Assembly (NCBI RefSeq): GCF_041360795.1
Contig: NZ_JBFUPW010000002.1
Location: forward strand, 434,001-498,000
DNA from: Arthrobacter_E sp041360795
GTDB lineage: Bacteria > Actinomycetota > Actinomycetes > Actinomycetales > Micrococcaceae
Direction: 5' to 3'
Length of the DNA: 64,000 bases
Under the pieces are notes generated by a model, which did not search any database, was not told the origin of the DNA, and saw nothing but the letters and a program-made list of their open reading frames with translations. Each line of letters begins with the position of its first letter. Position 1 is the first letter of the stretch. Made by a program: the position numbers and the translations under genes. Positions 7,779 through 17,115 of this stretch are shown piece by piece.

Positions 7779-8489
7779 TCAGGGCTTGGGGCTCACCGTG
7801 ACGATGATGACCTGGACCTTCTTGTCATAGTCGAAGCGGAGGTCATAAATGACCTCCAGGCCCGTCTTATAGCCGGGTGGGAGCGCCGAGTAGTGGCGTC
7901 CCGTGGGGTGGTCATTCAGCCCCCGGATCCATTCCTCGACCCTGGCCTGATCGATGCCGTAGTCGGAGACTGCGGCTCGGACCGCGGCGATGTACTCGTC
8001 CTTCGATTCCGTGGTCAGGAAGTAACTCAGCTCATCCACGGTGTCCTTGCCGTCGTGGACCAGAGCGTTGAGCACATCGGTCCGCGCCGTGATCTCCCCC
8101 TGAGGGGCCGTGATCCGCAGGTCCATCTTTCCTGCTCCCCGCAAATCCACCATTGGCGATTGCAGCCCTGGACCGAGCCCGACCGCGGTGCGGGTCAGGG
8201 ACCCTGAAGAGAAATCGAACCGCGCCGAACGATCTGCCGTGATCTTGGCGATCCCCGCCTGATCCAGAGTCGAATTTCCGGTGACCGGTGCCCGTTGCGT
8301 GGATAAGGTGTGGTCATGGCCGGGGGTGTCGATCGCGACTCCGCAGGCCGTCAGAACGCACGTGAGGCCGAGTGCCGCAACGGAAGCCAGCGCCGCTCGA
8401 CGTGCGCCGAGTCGACGAGGCCGCAGACGAGTCGGCAGTGCCTGATCGGCCGACTGCGCGACGTCTGCGCCGTAAAACCCTCCACCCAT
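7779..8489 (-). CDS. hypothetical lipoprotein
   Basis: A 236-residue protein with an unusually long cytosolic head (about 30 residues, Arg-rich), a hydrophobic stretch and lipobox LTAC (Cys49), then a soluble domain of about 185 residues ending VQVIIVTVSPKP. ATG 8489 is chosen because GGAGGGGG stands 7 nt upstream. No family recognised. It follows galM on the same strand after a gap of about 120 bp. Confidence 0.65.
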   Translation of the reverse strand: MGGGFYGADVAQSADQALPTRLRPRRLGARRAALASVAALGLTCVLTACGVAIDTPGHDHTLSTQRAPVTGNSTLDQAGIAKITADRSARFDFSSGSLTRTAVGLGPGLQSPMVDLRGAGKMDLRITAPQGEITARTDVLNALVHDGKDTVDELSYFLTTESKDEYIAAVRAAVSDYGIDQARVEEWIRGLNDHPTGRHYSALPPGYKTGLEVIYDLRFDYDKKVQVIIVTVSPKP

Positions 8490-8610
8490 CGGTGTCCCCC
8501 TCCCGAACGGCCACCCTGGCCATGGTGACCATCCTAGGGTTCCCCGAGCGCTGCCGCGACGGGGACGCCTCCCCATCCGGCAGCCCTCGGCGGGCGCCTT
8601 CAAGGTCCTG

Positions 8611-9543
8611 TCACCAGGAGGCTTCGATCCCCCAGCTCATGGTGAACTCTCCGCCGGGCTGGACCCACTGCAGACCGTCGCCGGAGTTGAAGGCATTGGC
8701 CGGCCCGGTCATCGGTTCGACGGCGAGCGCCTTCGCGCGCCCGTCGAACCCTCCCGTGGCGTAGATATGGACGTAGCCGCACCGGTCGTCCTGCCACAGC
8801 GCGACCGACCGGCCGTCGGCGCCGCTGAGCGTGGTCCGGGCGCGCCCCGCGGCATCGCGTTCCAGCCCCGTATACGCCGTGTCGGTGTCCAGGTCGGCGA
8901 GCACGACGCCGGCCCGCAGGTCGGTGCCGTCGCTCACCGGGCGCTCGTTCCGGGGGATGAGCCTCTCGTCGGTCTCGAGCCAGCGGTCCGCGCGGACGGT
9001 GAGCGTCAGATCCTCGGCCGGGAGCTCACCCAAGCGGAGGTAGGGGTGAGCGCCGAGCACGACCGGAGCCGCGGCGTCGTCGTCGTTCAGAAGGGTCTGG
9101 GTGACCCGCAGCGCGCCGCTCTCCTCGAGTTCGTAGGCCACCCGGTGCCGGACGAGGAACGGGTAGCCGTGCTGCGGGAAGACCGTCGCTTCGAGGACCA
9201 CGTGTGTCCCGCTCTGCTCGACGCAGGCGTAGGGGGCATTGCGGAGGAGACCATGGCTCGCGTTGTTGCGGGACACCTCGGTGATGTCGAGCTGCTGGGT
9301 CGCACCGTTCAGCGTCCACTTCCCGTCCTCCACCCGGTTGGCCCACGGCGCCAGCGTGATGCCGGAGGCGCCGGGCGGGATCTGGTGGTCGCTGAACGTC
9401 TCGGTGAGGAGCACGCCGTCCACGGAATAGCTGCGGAGCGCCGCGGCGAGTTCGGTCACGACGGCGACGGCCGGCCCGCGCTCGAGGCGGTACTGGGCGC
9501 CGCTCGCGCAGCGGATGGCGGGGCTGCTGGAAGATTCAGGCAT
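8611..9543 (-). CDS. galM: aldose 1-epimerase (galactose mutarotase-like)
   Basis: This 310-residue enzyme of the aldose-1-epimerase fold interconverts alpha and beta anomers of hexoses. Expected catalytic features are NASHGLLR (general acid His region), VVLGAHPYL (second His) and AVEPMTGPANAFNSG (catalytic Glu). It diverges from galT-galK, which supports galactose use. TACGGT (9550-9555) lies 6 nt before the ATG, so a leaderless transcript is likely. Confidence 0.88.
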   Translation of the reverse strand: MPESSSSPAIRCASGAQYRLERGPAVAVVTELAAALRSYSVDGVLLTETFSDHQIPPGASGITLAPWANRVEDGKWTLNGATQQLDITEVSRNNASHGLLRNAPYACVEQSGTHVVLEATVFPQHGYPFLVRHRVAYELEESGALRVTQTLLNDDDAAAPVVLGAHPYLRLGELPAEDLTLTVRADRWLETDERLIPRNERPVSDGTDLRAGVVLADLDTDTAYTGLERDAAGRARTTLSGADGRSVALWQDDRCGYVHIYATGGFDGRAKALAVEPMTGPANAFNSGDGLQWVQPGGEFTMSWGIEASW

Positions 9544-9608
9544 GGCAACACCGTACCGGTCGGAGTCGAGCGGTCAAACGGCTTCCGGCAGGTGACGCGA
9601 TCATTAAT

Positions 9609-9647
9609 GTTCTTTTTTGTTAGAAATTATTCGTTCTTTGCTAGAGT
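9609..9647. promoter_or_regulatory. galT upstream region with a direct repeat
   Basis: This is an A/T-rich island in very GC-rich surroundings. GTTCTTT occurs at 9609-9615 and again at 9633-9639, 24 bp apart, each followed by a GTTAG/GCTAG-like sequence. TAGAGT at 9642-9647 may be the galT -10. Spaced TTC-containing repeats are typical of DeoR-family operators, but no such regulator is in the window, so the operator call is inference. Confidence 0.45.
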
Positions 9648-9691
9648 CTGATCAGAGCCCCAGAGAGCGGGCGATGGAAGCGAGGGCAGCC

Positions 9692-10866
9692 ATGACATCG
9701 GTGACACGTTCACACCTGGCCGACGGCCGCGAAATCATCTATTTCGACGCCGCTCCGGGCCGCACCGCGGACGTTCCGGACACCCGCGACCTTCCTCAGC
9801 GGGACCTCGGCCCGGAAGGTTCCGGCGAGGTGCGCTATGACGCCCTGAGCGGGGAATGGGTGGCCGTCGCCGCGCACCGGCAGACCCGCACCCACCTCCC
9901 CCCGGCCCACGAATGCCCCATCTGCCCCAGCACCCCCGAGCGCGCGACCGAGATCCCCGCCGAGGACTACGAAGTGGTCGCGTTCGAGAACCGCTTCCCA
10001 TCGCTCGGTCCCGTGGTGGGCGACATCCCCTCGAGTCCCGGGTGGGGAACACTCGCACCGGCCAGCGGACGATGCGAGGTGGTCACGTTCACCCCGGAGC
10101 ACAGCGGCTCCTTCGCCGAACTGCCCTGGGAACGCGCGCGCACGGTCGTGGAGGCGTGGTCCCACCGCACCCGGGAGCTCTCGGCGCTCAGTGGCGTCCG
10201 CCAGGTGTTCCCGTTCGAGAACCGCGGCGCGGACATCGGGGTCACCCTGCATCACCCCCACGGCCAGATCTATGCCTACCCCTATGTGACGCCGCGCGCC
10301 GAGGCCATGGCCCGGACCGCCGTCGAGTACCGCTCGGATCGCCCCGACGGTGAGACGCTGCTGGAAGGAGTGGTCCGCCGCGAGCGCGGCGACGGCTCCC
10401 GCGTGGTCCTGGAAGGCGAGCACTTCAGCGCTTACGTGCCGTTCGCCGCCCGGTGGCCGCTGGAGCTGCACCTGGCGCCGCACCGTCACGTCCCGGACTT
10501 CGCCGCCCTCACCGGAGCGGAGAAGGACGAGCTCACGACGCTGTACCTGGACCTTCTCGGCCGCGTCGACGGCCTGTACGACACCCCCACCCCGTACATC
10601 GCCGCATGGCATCAGGCGCCGCTGCTGCGCGGGTACCGTGAGGCCATGGGCTTCCACCTGCAGCTGACCTCGCCACGCCGCGCCGCCGACAAGCTGAAGT
10701 ACCTCGCGGGGTCCGAGGCCGCCATGGGAGCGTTCATCAACGACGTCACCCCGGAATCGGTCGCCGCACGGCTGCGCGGCTCCGTCTCGCCGTACCGTTC
10801 CACGGCCCAGGCCGCGCCTGTCGCACCGCTCCTCGTCCCCTCCGTCTCTCCTGAAGGAGCCCACTC

Positions 10867-10870
<4 letters not shown>
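9692..10870 (+). CDS. galT: galactose-1-phosphate uridylyltransferase
   Basis: This 392-residue Leloir enzyme swaps UMP between UDP-glucose and galactose-1-phosphate. The zinc-site CPIC is at residues 75-78 and the active-site motif HHPHGQIYAYP near residue 190 contains the His nucleophile. The C-terminal half carries the second HIT-like domain with HLAPHRHVPDF and the IAAWHQAPL block. ATG 9692 is preceded by GAGGG at 6 nt; earlier in-frame starts lack one. The stop overlaps the galK start by 4 bp (ATGA). Confidence 0.95.
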
Positions 10871-12087
<1,217 letters not shown>

Positions 12088-12105
12088 CACTCGTAACCCT
12101 GCCGA

Positions 12106-12176
12106 CTGAGTCCGCTATGCAGGGCGTGAGTCCGCTACACGATGTAGCGGACTCACGCTGTAGATAGCGGACTCAG
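12106..12176. repeat. 33-bp near-perfect inverted repeat after galK
   Basis: The arms 12106-12138 and 12144-12176 agree at 29 of 33 positions. Each arm is itself built of two copies of the word GAGTCCGCTA. The same word opens the inverted repeat at 51861-51931. It lies between convergent galK and the BI-1 gene, upstream of an ordinary terminator. Confidence 0.8.
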
Positions 12177-12235
12177 CAGCGGCGGCCTCCCCCGCATGGC
12201 TGCCATCAGAACAGCTGCCAACGACAGAGCTGCCA

Positions 12236-12282
12236 ACGACGACGGCGCCGCTCCCCTTCCGGGTGAGCGGCGCCGTCGTCGT
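12236..12282. terminator. bidirectional terminator between galK and the BI-1 gene
   Basis: A perfect 18-bp stem: 12236-12253 (ACGACGACGGCGCCGCTC) and 12265-12282, with an 11-nt loop. Three other terminators here (20345, 46240, 56521) reuse the GACGGCGCCG core. Confidence 0.8.
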
Positions 12283-12318
12283 GTGTCAGCGGAGCCCTGG
12301 CCGGGCCCGCGGAGGGAA

Positions 12319-13245
12319 CTAGTCGTTGCCTCTCAGGATGGCGATCAGACGCAGCAGCTCCACGTACAGCCACACCAGGGTGACCGTCAGGCCGAAGGCG
12401 GCGGTCCAGGAGTACCGTGCGGGGGCGCCGTTGTGGACGCCGGCCTCGATGTTGGTGAAGTCCATGATCAGGGAGAACGCCGCCAGGATCACGGCGACCA
12501 CACCGATGATCAGGCCGAGCGGGATGCCGCCGATCGTCATGCCGCGCAGGCCCCACGGGTCCTTCACGACGCCGAAGATCATGAGGAAGAAGTTGATGAG
12601 GCTGAACGCCGCGTAGCCGATCATCGCGATCAGGAAGAAACGCATCATCTTGGGGGTCGCACGGACCTTGCCCGAGGTGAAGAGCAGGAGCGTCACGCCG
12701 AACACGGCGAGCGTCGCCAGCACGGCCTGAAGACCGATGCCGGGAAGGCGCATCTCCAGGACCTTGGTGATGCCGCCGAGGAACAGACCTTCGAAGCCGG
12801 CGTAGGCCAGGATGAGGGCCGGGACCGGCTCCTTCTTGAAGGTGTTGACCATCGCGAGCGCGAAACCGCCCAGTGCGCCCAGGATCATGAGGCCGAGGGC
12901 CAGTCCGGGGCTGGTGAACCAGGTGATCGCGGCGCCGACCAGGACGGCGCCGAGGCACAGGAGGGTCTTGACGATCACATCGTCGAAGGTCATCCGGCCG
13001 GTCTGCGCGGGGCCTGCGGAGGGCTGCGAGTACATCTGCTGGAGCTGCTCGGCGGAGAGCTGCTGCTGACCGTACTGAGGCTGTCCGTACTGCGGCTGAC
13101 CCGGCTGGGCGTAACCGGTCTGGCCGTAGCCATTCTGCCCGGGGGCCTGCTGGCCGTACGGGTTCATCATGTTCGGGGGTGGCGGCGCCTGCAGCGCGCC
13201 ACGGAAGTTCTTGCCGTTGAAGATCGGGTTGCCTCCGGCAGCCAT
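12319..13245 (-). CDS. Bax inhibitor-1/YccA family membrane protein
   Basis: This 308-residue protein has an N-terminal Gln/Gly/Tyr/Pro-rich cytosolic domain (about residues 1-90, with repeated YGQ motifs) and about seven transmembrane helices of the BI-1/YccA family, ending VTLVWLYVELLRLIAILRGND. The acidic C-terminus and VELLR block are typical. The family includes pH-sensitive calcium leak channels and YccA-type FtsH modulators; the role here is unknown. ATG 13245 follows GGAGGGATGAGAG. Confidence 0.9.
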   Translation of the reverse strand: MAAGGNPIFNGKNFRGALQAPPPPNMMNPYGQQAPGQNGYGQTGYAQPGQPQYGQPQYGQQQLSAEQLQQMYSQPSAGPAQTGRMTFDDVIVKTLLCLGAVLVGAAITWFTSPGLALGLMILGALGGFALAMVNTFKKEPVPALILAYAGFEGLFLGGITKVLEMRLPGIGLQAVLATLAVFGVTLLLFTSGKVRATPKMMRFFLIAMIGYAAFSLINFFLMIFGVVKDPWGLRGMTIGGIPLGLIIGVVAVILAAFSLIMDFTNIEAGVHNGAPARYSWTAAFGLTVTLVWLYVELLRLIAILRGND

Positions 13246-13336
13246 CTCTCATCCCTCCTGGACGTCCAATGCGAGTTGTTCCAAGCTACCAACTCCAACG
13301 ACCGGCCTGCGGAAAAGTTCCCTGCGCCTTCCCGGC

Positions 13337-13364
13337 TTGCCCGGAATCGGCCCGTGGCTAGACT
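13337..13364 (+). promoter_or_regulatory. promoter of the SMR exporter pair
   Basis: TTGCCC (13337-13342), a 16-bp spacer and TAGACT (13359-13364) form a good sigma-70-type promoter. Transcription would start near 13371, just upstream of the riboswitch. Confidence 0.65.
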
Positions 13365-13388
13365 TGAAGGCGAGGCCCTGACCGGCCT

Positions 13389-13430
13389 GCGGACGAGGGA
13401 GCAGTACCCGCACAGGACAAGACTGACTCA
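13389..13430 (+). promoter_or_regulatory. guanidine-III riboswitch (ykkC-III)
   Basis: The conserved strings GGACGAGG, GTACCCGC and CAGGACAAGAC occur in the order and spacing of the guanidine-III class, whose structure was solved for Thermobifida fusca. The pseudoknot pairings are both present: GCGG (13389-13392) with CCGC (13408-13411), and GAGCAGT (13399-13405) with ACTG-A-CTC (13422-13429). The second stem differs in sequence from T. fusca but still pairs. It ends directly before the weak ribosome site AGAAAGAG and the first SMR gene, so ligand binding probably controls translation initiation. The match was made from memory of the class. Confidence 0.88.
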
Positions 13431-13444
13431 GAAAGAGCCTTGTC

Positions 13445-13759
13445 ATGGCATGGATCGTTTTGATCATCTCCGGAGTCCTGGAGGCGGTGTGGGCCTCGGC
13501 ACTCGCGGCATCCCAGGGATTCCGCAAATGGAAACCCGCAGCCCTGTTCGTCATCACCTCGGCTGCCAGCATGATCGGCCTCGCATATGCGATGCGGGAA
13601 TTGCCCGTCGGCACGGCGTATGCCGTGTGGGTCGGGATCGGCGCGTGCCTCACGGCCGTCTGGGCCATGATCACCCGGCAGGAGAAAGCCACCGTTGCGC
13701 GCATCGCGTTGCTGGCGCTCCTGGTCGGCAGCGTCGTCGGCCTGAAGGCGGTGAGCTGA
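13445..13759 (+). CDS. SMR-family exporter subunit, probable guanidinium exporter
   Basis: A 104-residue four-helix small multidrug resistance protein. The membrane-buried Glu13 (GVLEAVWASAL) is the proton/substrate site. The GTAYAVWVGIGA block in helix 3 is typical of SMR proteins, and the first-helix pattern resembles the SugE/Gdx guanidinium exporters. The gene starts 15 nt after the guanidine-III riboswitch and abuts a second SMR gene, so the two probably form a heterodimeric Gdx-type exporter of the YkkCD arrangement. Confidence 0.9.
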   Translation: MAWIVLIISGVLEAVWASALAASQGFRKWKPAALFVITSAASMIGLAYAMRELPVGTAYAVWVGIGACLTAVWAMITRQEKATVARIALLALLVGSVVGLKAVS

Positions 13760-14095
13760 ATGCCCTGGATCGTCCTGCTGGCCAGTGCCCTCATGGAAGC
13801 CGTCTGGGCCACCGCCCTCGGCCTGTCCCACGGCTTCACCGAAGTGGGGCCGACCATCGTCTTCGCCATCGGCCTCGTGCTGAGCATGATCGGCCTCGGC
13901 TGGGCCGCCAAACACATCGCCATGGGCACCGCGTATGCGGTGTGGACCGGCGTCGGCGCGGCACTGACCGTCGGCTACGCCATGGCGACCGGGGCTGAGA
14001 GCGCCAGCCCGCTGAAACTCCTCTTCATCGCGGGGATCATCGCAGCGGTGGGCGGGCTCAAGCTGCTGCCCTCCAATTCACCCGGCAAGCACTGA
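13760..14095 (+). CDS. SMR-family exporter, second subunit
   Basis: A 111-residue partner of the preceding gene; its ATG follows that gene's stop directly (TGAATG). It has the same four-helix plan, with Glu13 (ALMEAVWATAL) and GTAYAVWTGVGA. Paired SMR genes usually encode obligate heterodimers whose subunits insert in opposite orientation. Guanidinium is the predicted substrate because of the upstream riboswitch; toxic cation export is the fallback. Confidence 0.9.
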   Translation: MPWIVLLASALMEAVWATALGLSHGFTEVGPTIVFAIGLVLSMIGLGWAAKHIAMGTAYAVWTGVGAALTVGYAMATGAESASPLKLLFIAGIIAAVGGLKLLPSNSPGKH

Positions 14096-14117
14096 CTCAC
14101 CCGGCAAGCACTGACCG

Positions 14118-15146
14118 TCAGTCATCGATGGCGGGCTGCTGCCGCTCGCGCAGCAGCACCGCCACCGCCATGCCGACGACGGCGCCCAGCAGCGTCTCCA
14201 CCGCACGGTCGGTGAGCACGGGCACGGGATCGCCCGGGTTGGACAGCAGCGTCACCAGCAGCACGACCGGGGTCAGGAACGCCTGCGCGAGCCCGTAGTT
14301 CCGCCGCATGAAGAGCTCCGACGGGAATTGCAGGAGCGGGATCAGCAGCACCAGCATCATCGTGGACGGTTGCGGCCAGAGGATCAGAGCCGTGAGCCCG
14401 ATGCCCACGAGCGTTCCCACGATCCGGTGCACGCCCCGTTTCAGACGGGCGCTCAGCGCTCCCGCGGCCAGCGGGATCGCGGCAGAGGCCATCGCCCAGT
14501 AGGGATGACCCCAGCCACTCGCGATCCCCGCCACACCCGCGACGCCGACCGCCACGAAGTACCGCAGCGCCTGCCGCAGGATCACGCCGTCGCGCCATGG
14601 GCTGGAGACACGGAGACGCCGCTCCCCGACGGCCGCGTCGGGAGCCAGCCGCCAGACCACGAGGCTCAGGGCCAGGCTCACCGCCGACGACGCCCCTCCC
14701 ACGACGAACGGAACCCAGAGCGGCATCGGATGGGTGACGGAGGCGGAGGCGCCGAGGGCGAACAAGGCCCAGAACGGCCCCACGGGATTGAGTTTCGCGG
14801 CGTCCGCCACCACCGATCCGAGCGCGGCGAAACACGTCTCCACCAGGACCAGGACGGGGGTGGGGGCATGCAGATGGGCCAGCACGGTGCCGATCAGGAC
14901 GGCGGAGACCAGCAAGGCGGACGCCTCCAGCTGATGGACCACCCGCCACAGATGAGGTTCGCCCCGGCCGTACATGCTGGTGAAGGCGCCGAACACGGCA
15001 TAGATCGACCATTCGGGATGGCCGATCATCAGAAGCGTGACCATGGGGATCGCCACACTGAGCGCCACGCGAACCGCGGCGACTCCGTGGTTCCCGGCCG
15101 GCCCTGTGGCGAAGAATCCGCGACCCGTGCTGAGGAGTGCGCCCAC
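14118..15146 (-). CDS. FUSC-family membrane protein
   Basis: A 342-residue protein with two hydrophobic blocks of about four to five helices each separated by a basic region (RLRVSSPWRDGVILRQALRY), the layout of FUSC / aromatic-acid-exporter-like proteins. The second block contains GTLVGIGLTALILWP, the FUSC signature region. The large cytosolic domain of bigger FUSC proteins is missing. GTG 15146 has AGGAAAGG 5 nt upstream. It faces the SMR pair convergently. Substrate unknown. Confidence 0.8.
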   Translation of the reverse strand: MGALLSTGRGFFATGPAGNHGVAAVRVALSVAIPMVTLLMIGHPEWSIYAVFGAFTSMYGRGEPHLWRVVHQLEASALLVSAVLIGTVLAHLHAPTPVLVLVETCFAALGSVVADAAKLNPVGPFWALFALGASASVTHPMPLWVPFVVGGASSAVSLALSLVVWRLAPDAAVGERRLRVSSPWRDGVILRQALRYFVAVGVAGVAGIASGWGHPYWAMASAAIPLAAGALSARLKRGVHRIVGTLVGIGLTALILWPQPSTMMLVLLIPLLQFPSELFMRRNYGLAQAFLTPVVLLVTLLSNPGDPVPVLTDRAVETLLGAVVGMAVAVLLRERQQPAIDD

Positions 15147-15312
15147 CAAAGCCTTTCCTGGTGGGGCCGTCAGGCCGGGTCACACCCCGGCCGCAGCAGC
15201 CCCGCCCGCTTCCCGGAGACCCTCTCGGATCCCCTCAGGGAAATCCTAGGTCCCCCTCAGGTCCGCGGGCGAACCGGCCCCGTCACGAACCGGCCCCGTC
15301 ACGAGGTGGCGA

Positions 15313-15765
15313 TCAGGCGTTCGCGCGAGACACCTCGTGGAGCGCCGCGACGAGCGCCGCCAGCTCCTGGTGCTCTCCGGCGTCGCTCAGGATGCGTTCG
15401 AGGGCCTCGTCATGGACCGGCTTCGCCTTCTCATACAGCTCGCGGCCCGCGGACGTGAGCTCGGTGTAGATCCCCCGGCGGTCGTCCGCGCAGAGGATCC
15501 GGGTCAGCAGGCCGCGGTCCTCCAGCCGGGTGACCAGGCGGGTGGTGGCGCTGGCGCTCAGTGCGGTGGCACGGGCGAGCTGCTGCATGCGCATGTGCCA
15601 GCCGTCCTGGCGGCTCAGGGCGTCGAGCACCGTGTATTCGACCACGGAGAGCTTCACCTCGTCACTGAGGGCGCGCTCCAGCCCGGCTTCGATCACACCG
15701 TGCAGCGCGGCAAGGGTGCGCCAGCCCTGGGCGCGCACTTCGACGGCGTCGTCGTCAATGCTCAT
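15313..15765 (-). CDS. MarR-family transcriptional regulator
   Basis: A 150-residue winged-helix protein. The recognition region reads LARATALSASATTRLVTRLEDRGLL and the wing DDRRGIYTELTSAG, both standard for MarR. No N-terminal redox cysteine is present, so it is more likely a ligand-responsive repressor than an OhrR. It diverges from an MFS exporter and aldo-keto reductase across TTGC palindromes, its likely targets. AGGAGG precedes ATG 15765. Confidence 0.9.
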   Translation of the reverse strand: MSIDDDAVEVRAQGWRTLAALHGVIEAGLERALSDEVKLSVVEYTVLDALSRQDGWHMRMQQLARATALSASATTRLVTRLEDRGLLTRILCADDRRGIYTELTSAGRELYEKAKPVHDEALERILSDAGEHQELAALVAALHEVSRANA

Positions 15766-15800
15766 GGGGACCTCCTGAAGACTCGGCTTGCATCACTTGC

Positions 15801-15848
15801 TTGCGTGTGCAACTATTGCATCTGCAAGTGAAATAACCAGCGCTTGCA
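15801..15848. promoter_or_regulatory. TTGC-type palindromes between marR and the MFS gene
   Basis: Two 12-bp palindromes, TTGCGTGTGCAA (15801-15812) and TTGCATCTGCAA (15816-15827), are followed by a further TTGCAA half-site near 15844. They lie in the 116-bp divergent promoter region and probably bind the adjacent MarR protein. Confidence 0.6.
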
Positions 15849-15881
15849 ACTAAATCCAGTCTAGCAGGAGTGTTCATCACC

Positions 15882-17078
15882 ATGCCTATCGGTCTTCTCG
15901 CGCTCTCCGTCGGCGCCTTCGGGATCGGGCTGACCGAGTTCGTCATCATGGGGCTGCTGCCCGAGGTCGCCACCGACTTCGGGGTCTCCGAGGCAACCGC
16001 CGGATGGCTGATCTCCGGATACGCCCTCGCCGTCACGGTCGGCGCACTGCTTCTCACCGCTGCCACCACCCGGCTCCCCCGCAAGCCTGTGCTGCTCGGC
16101 CTTCTCATCCTCTTCATCGCCGGCAACACCCTGTCCGCGATCGCCCCCAACTACGGCGTCATGCTGACCGGCCGCATCCTCGCGGCCCTCTGCCACGGCG
16201 CGTTCTTCGGCATCGGCGCAGTGGTCGCCTCCGGTCTCGTGGCACCCGCCAAGAAGGCCCAGGCGGTGGCCATCATGTTCACGGGCCTGACCGCGGCCAA
16301 CGTGCTCGGCGTCCCCTTCGGTACGCTGCTCGGTCAGCAGTTCGGCTGGCGCTCGACCTTCTGGGTCATCTCTGCCACCGGCGTCGTCGCCTTCATCGGC
16401 ATCGCCGCACTGGTGCCGCCACTGCACCAGGACGGCAAGGCGCCCAGCCTTCGCCACGAGCTCACCGCGTTCCGCAGCGGACAGGTCTGGCTCTCGCTCC
16501 TCGTCACGATCCTCGCCTATGGCGGCATGTTCGGCGCCTTCACCTACATGGCCTACACGCTCACCGGGATCTCCGGCTACCCGAGCAGCGCCGTGCCGTG
16601 GCTCCTCATGCTCTCCGGCGCCGGCCTGTTCGTCGGCAACTGGATCGGCGGCAAGCTCGCCGACCGCGACATCGACAAGACCCTGATCTTCTTCGTGGCC
16701 GGACTGCTCGTGACCCTGGTGCTCTTCGGGCTCCTCGCCTCGATCCCGTGGATCGCCGCCGTCGCGCTGTTCGTCATGGGCGGCTTCGGCTTCGGCACGG
16801 TGCCCGGACTGCAGTCCCGCATCATGCAGTACGCGGGCGGCGCTCCCACTCTGGCGTCCGGAGCGAACATCGGCGCCTTCAACGTGGGCAACGCCCTCGG
16901 CGCCTGGGCCGGCGGTCTGGCGATCTCCGCCGGGCTCGGCTACGCCTCCCCCGTCTGGACCGGCGCGCTGATCACCATCCCGGCCCTGATCATCATGATC
17001 ATCGCCGCCCTGAAAGCCCGGCGGGAACAGTCCGCCACCCTCTCCACCGAATCCGAGCAGGCTCCGGCCACCGCCTGA
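15882..17078 (+). CDS. MFS transporter, DHA1/AraJ-YdhP-like
   Basis: A 398-residue, 12-helix major facilitator beginning MPIGLLALSVGAFGIGLTEF. It shows the family-typical VIMGLLPEVATDFGVS, the motif LPRKPVLLG after helix 2, and the AkaA-like GAFNVGNALGAWAGG in helix 11. Relatives export sugars, chloramphenicol or other drugs. ATG 15882 follows AGGAG at 11 nt; the GTG at 15870 lies in that ribosome site. It is followed 37 bp later by an aldo-keto reductase, and both are likely under the divergent MarR. Confidence 0.88.
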   Translation: MPIGLLALSVGAFGIGLTEFVIMGLLPEVATDFGVSEATAGWLISGYALAVTVGALLLTAATTRLPRKPVLLGLLILFIAGNTLSAIAPNYGVMLTGRILAALCHGAFFGIGAVVASGLVAPAKKAQAVAIMFTGLTAANVLGVPFGTLLGQQFGWRSTFWVISATGVVAFIGIAALVPPLHQDGKAPSLRHELTAFRSGQVWLSLLVTILAYGGMFGAFTYMAYTLTGISGYPSSAVPWLLMLSGAGLFVGNWIGGKLADRDIDKTLIFFVAGLLVTLVLFGLLASIPWIAAVALFVMGGFGFGTVPGLQSRIMQYAGGAPTLASGANIGAFNVGNALGAWAGGLAISAGLGYASPVWTGALITIPALIIMIIAALKARREQSATLSTESEQAPATA

Positions 17079-17115
17079 GCCCGCCGAACCATCCAACTCC
17101 CAGGAGGACGACACG

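Noticed and set aside
13371..13444. Guanidine-I or guanidine-II riboswitch instead of class III
   Set aside because: The long guanidine-I core and the paired ACGR hairpin loops of guanidine-II are missing, while all class III blocks are present.
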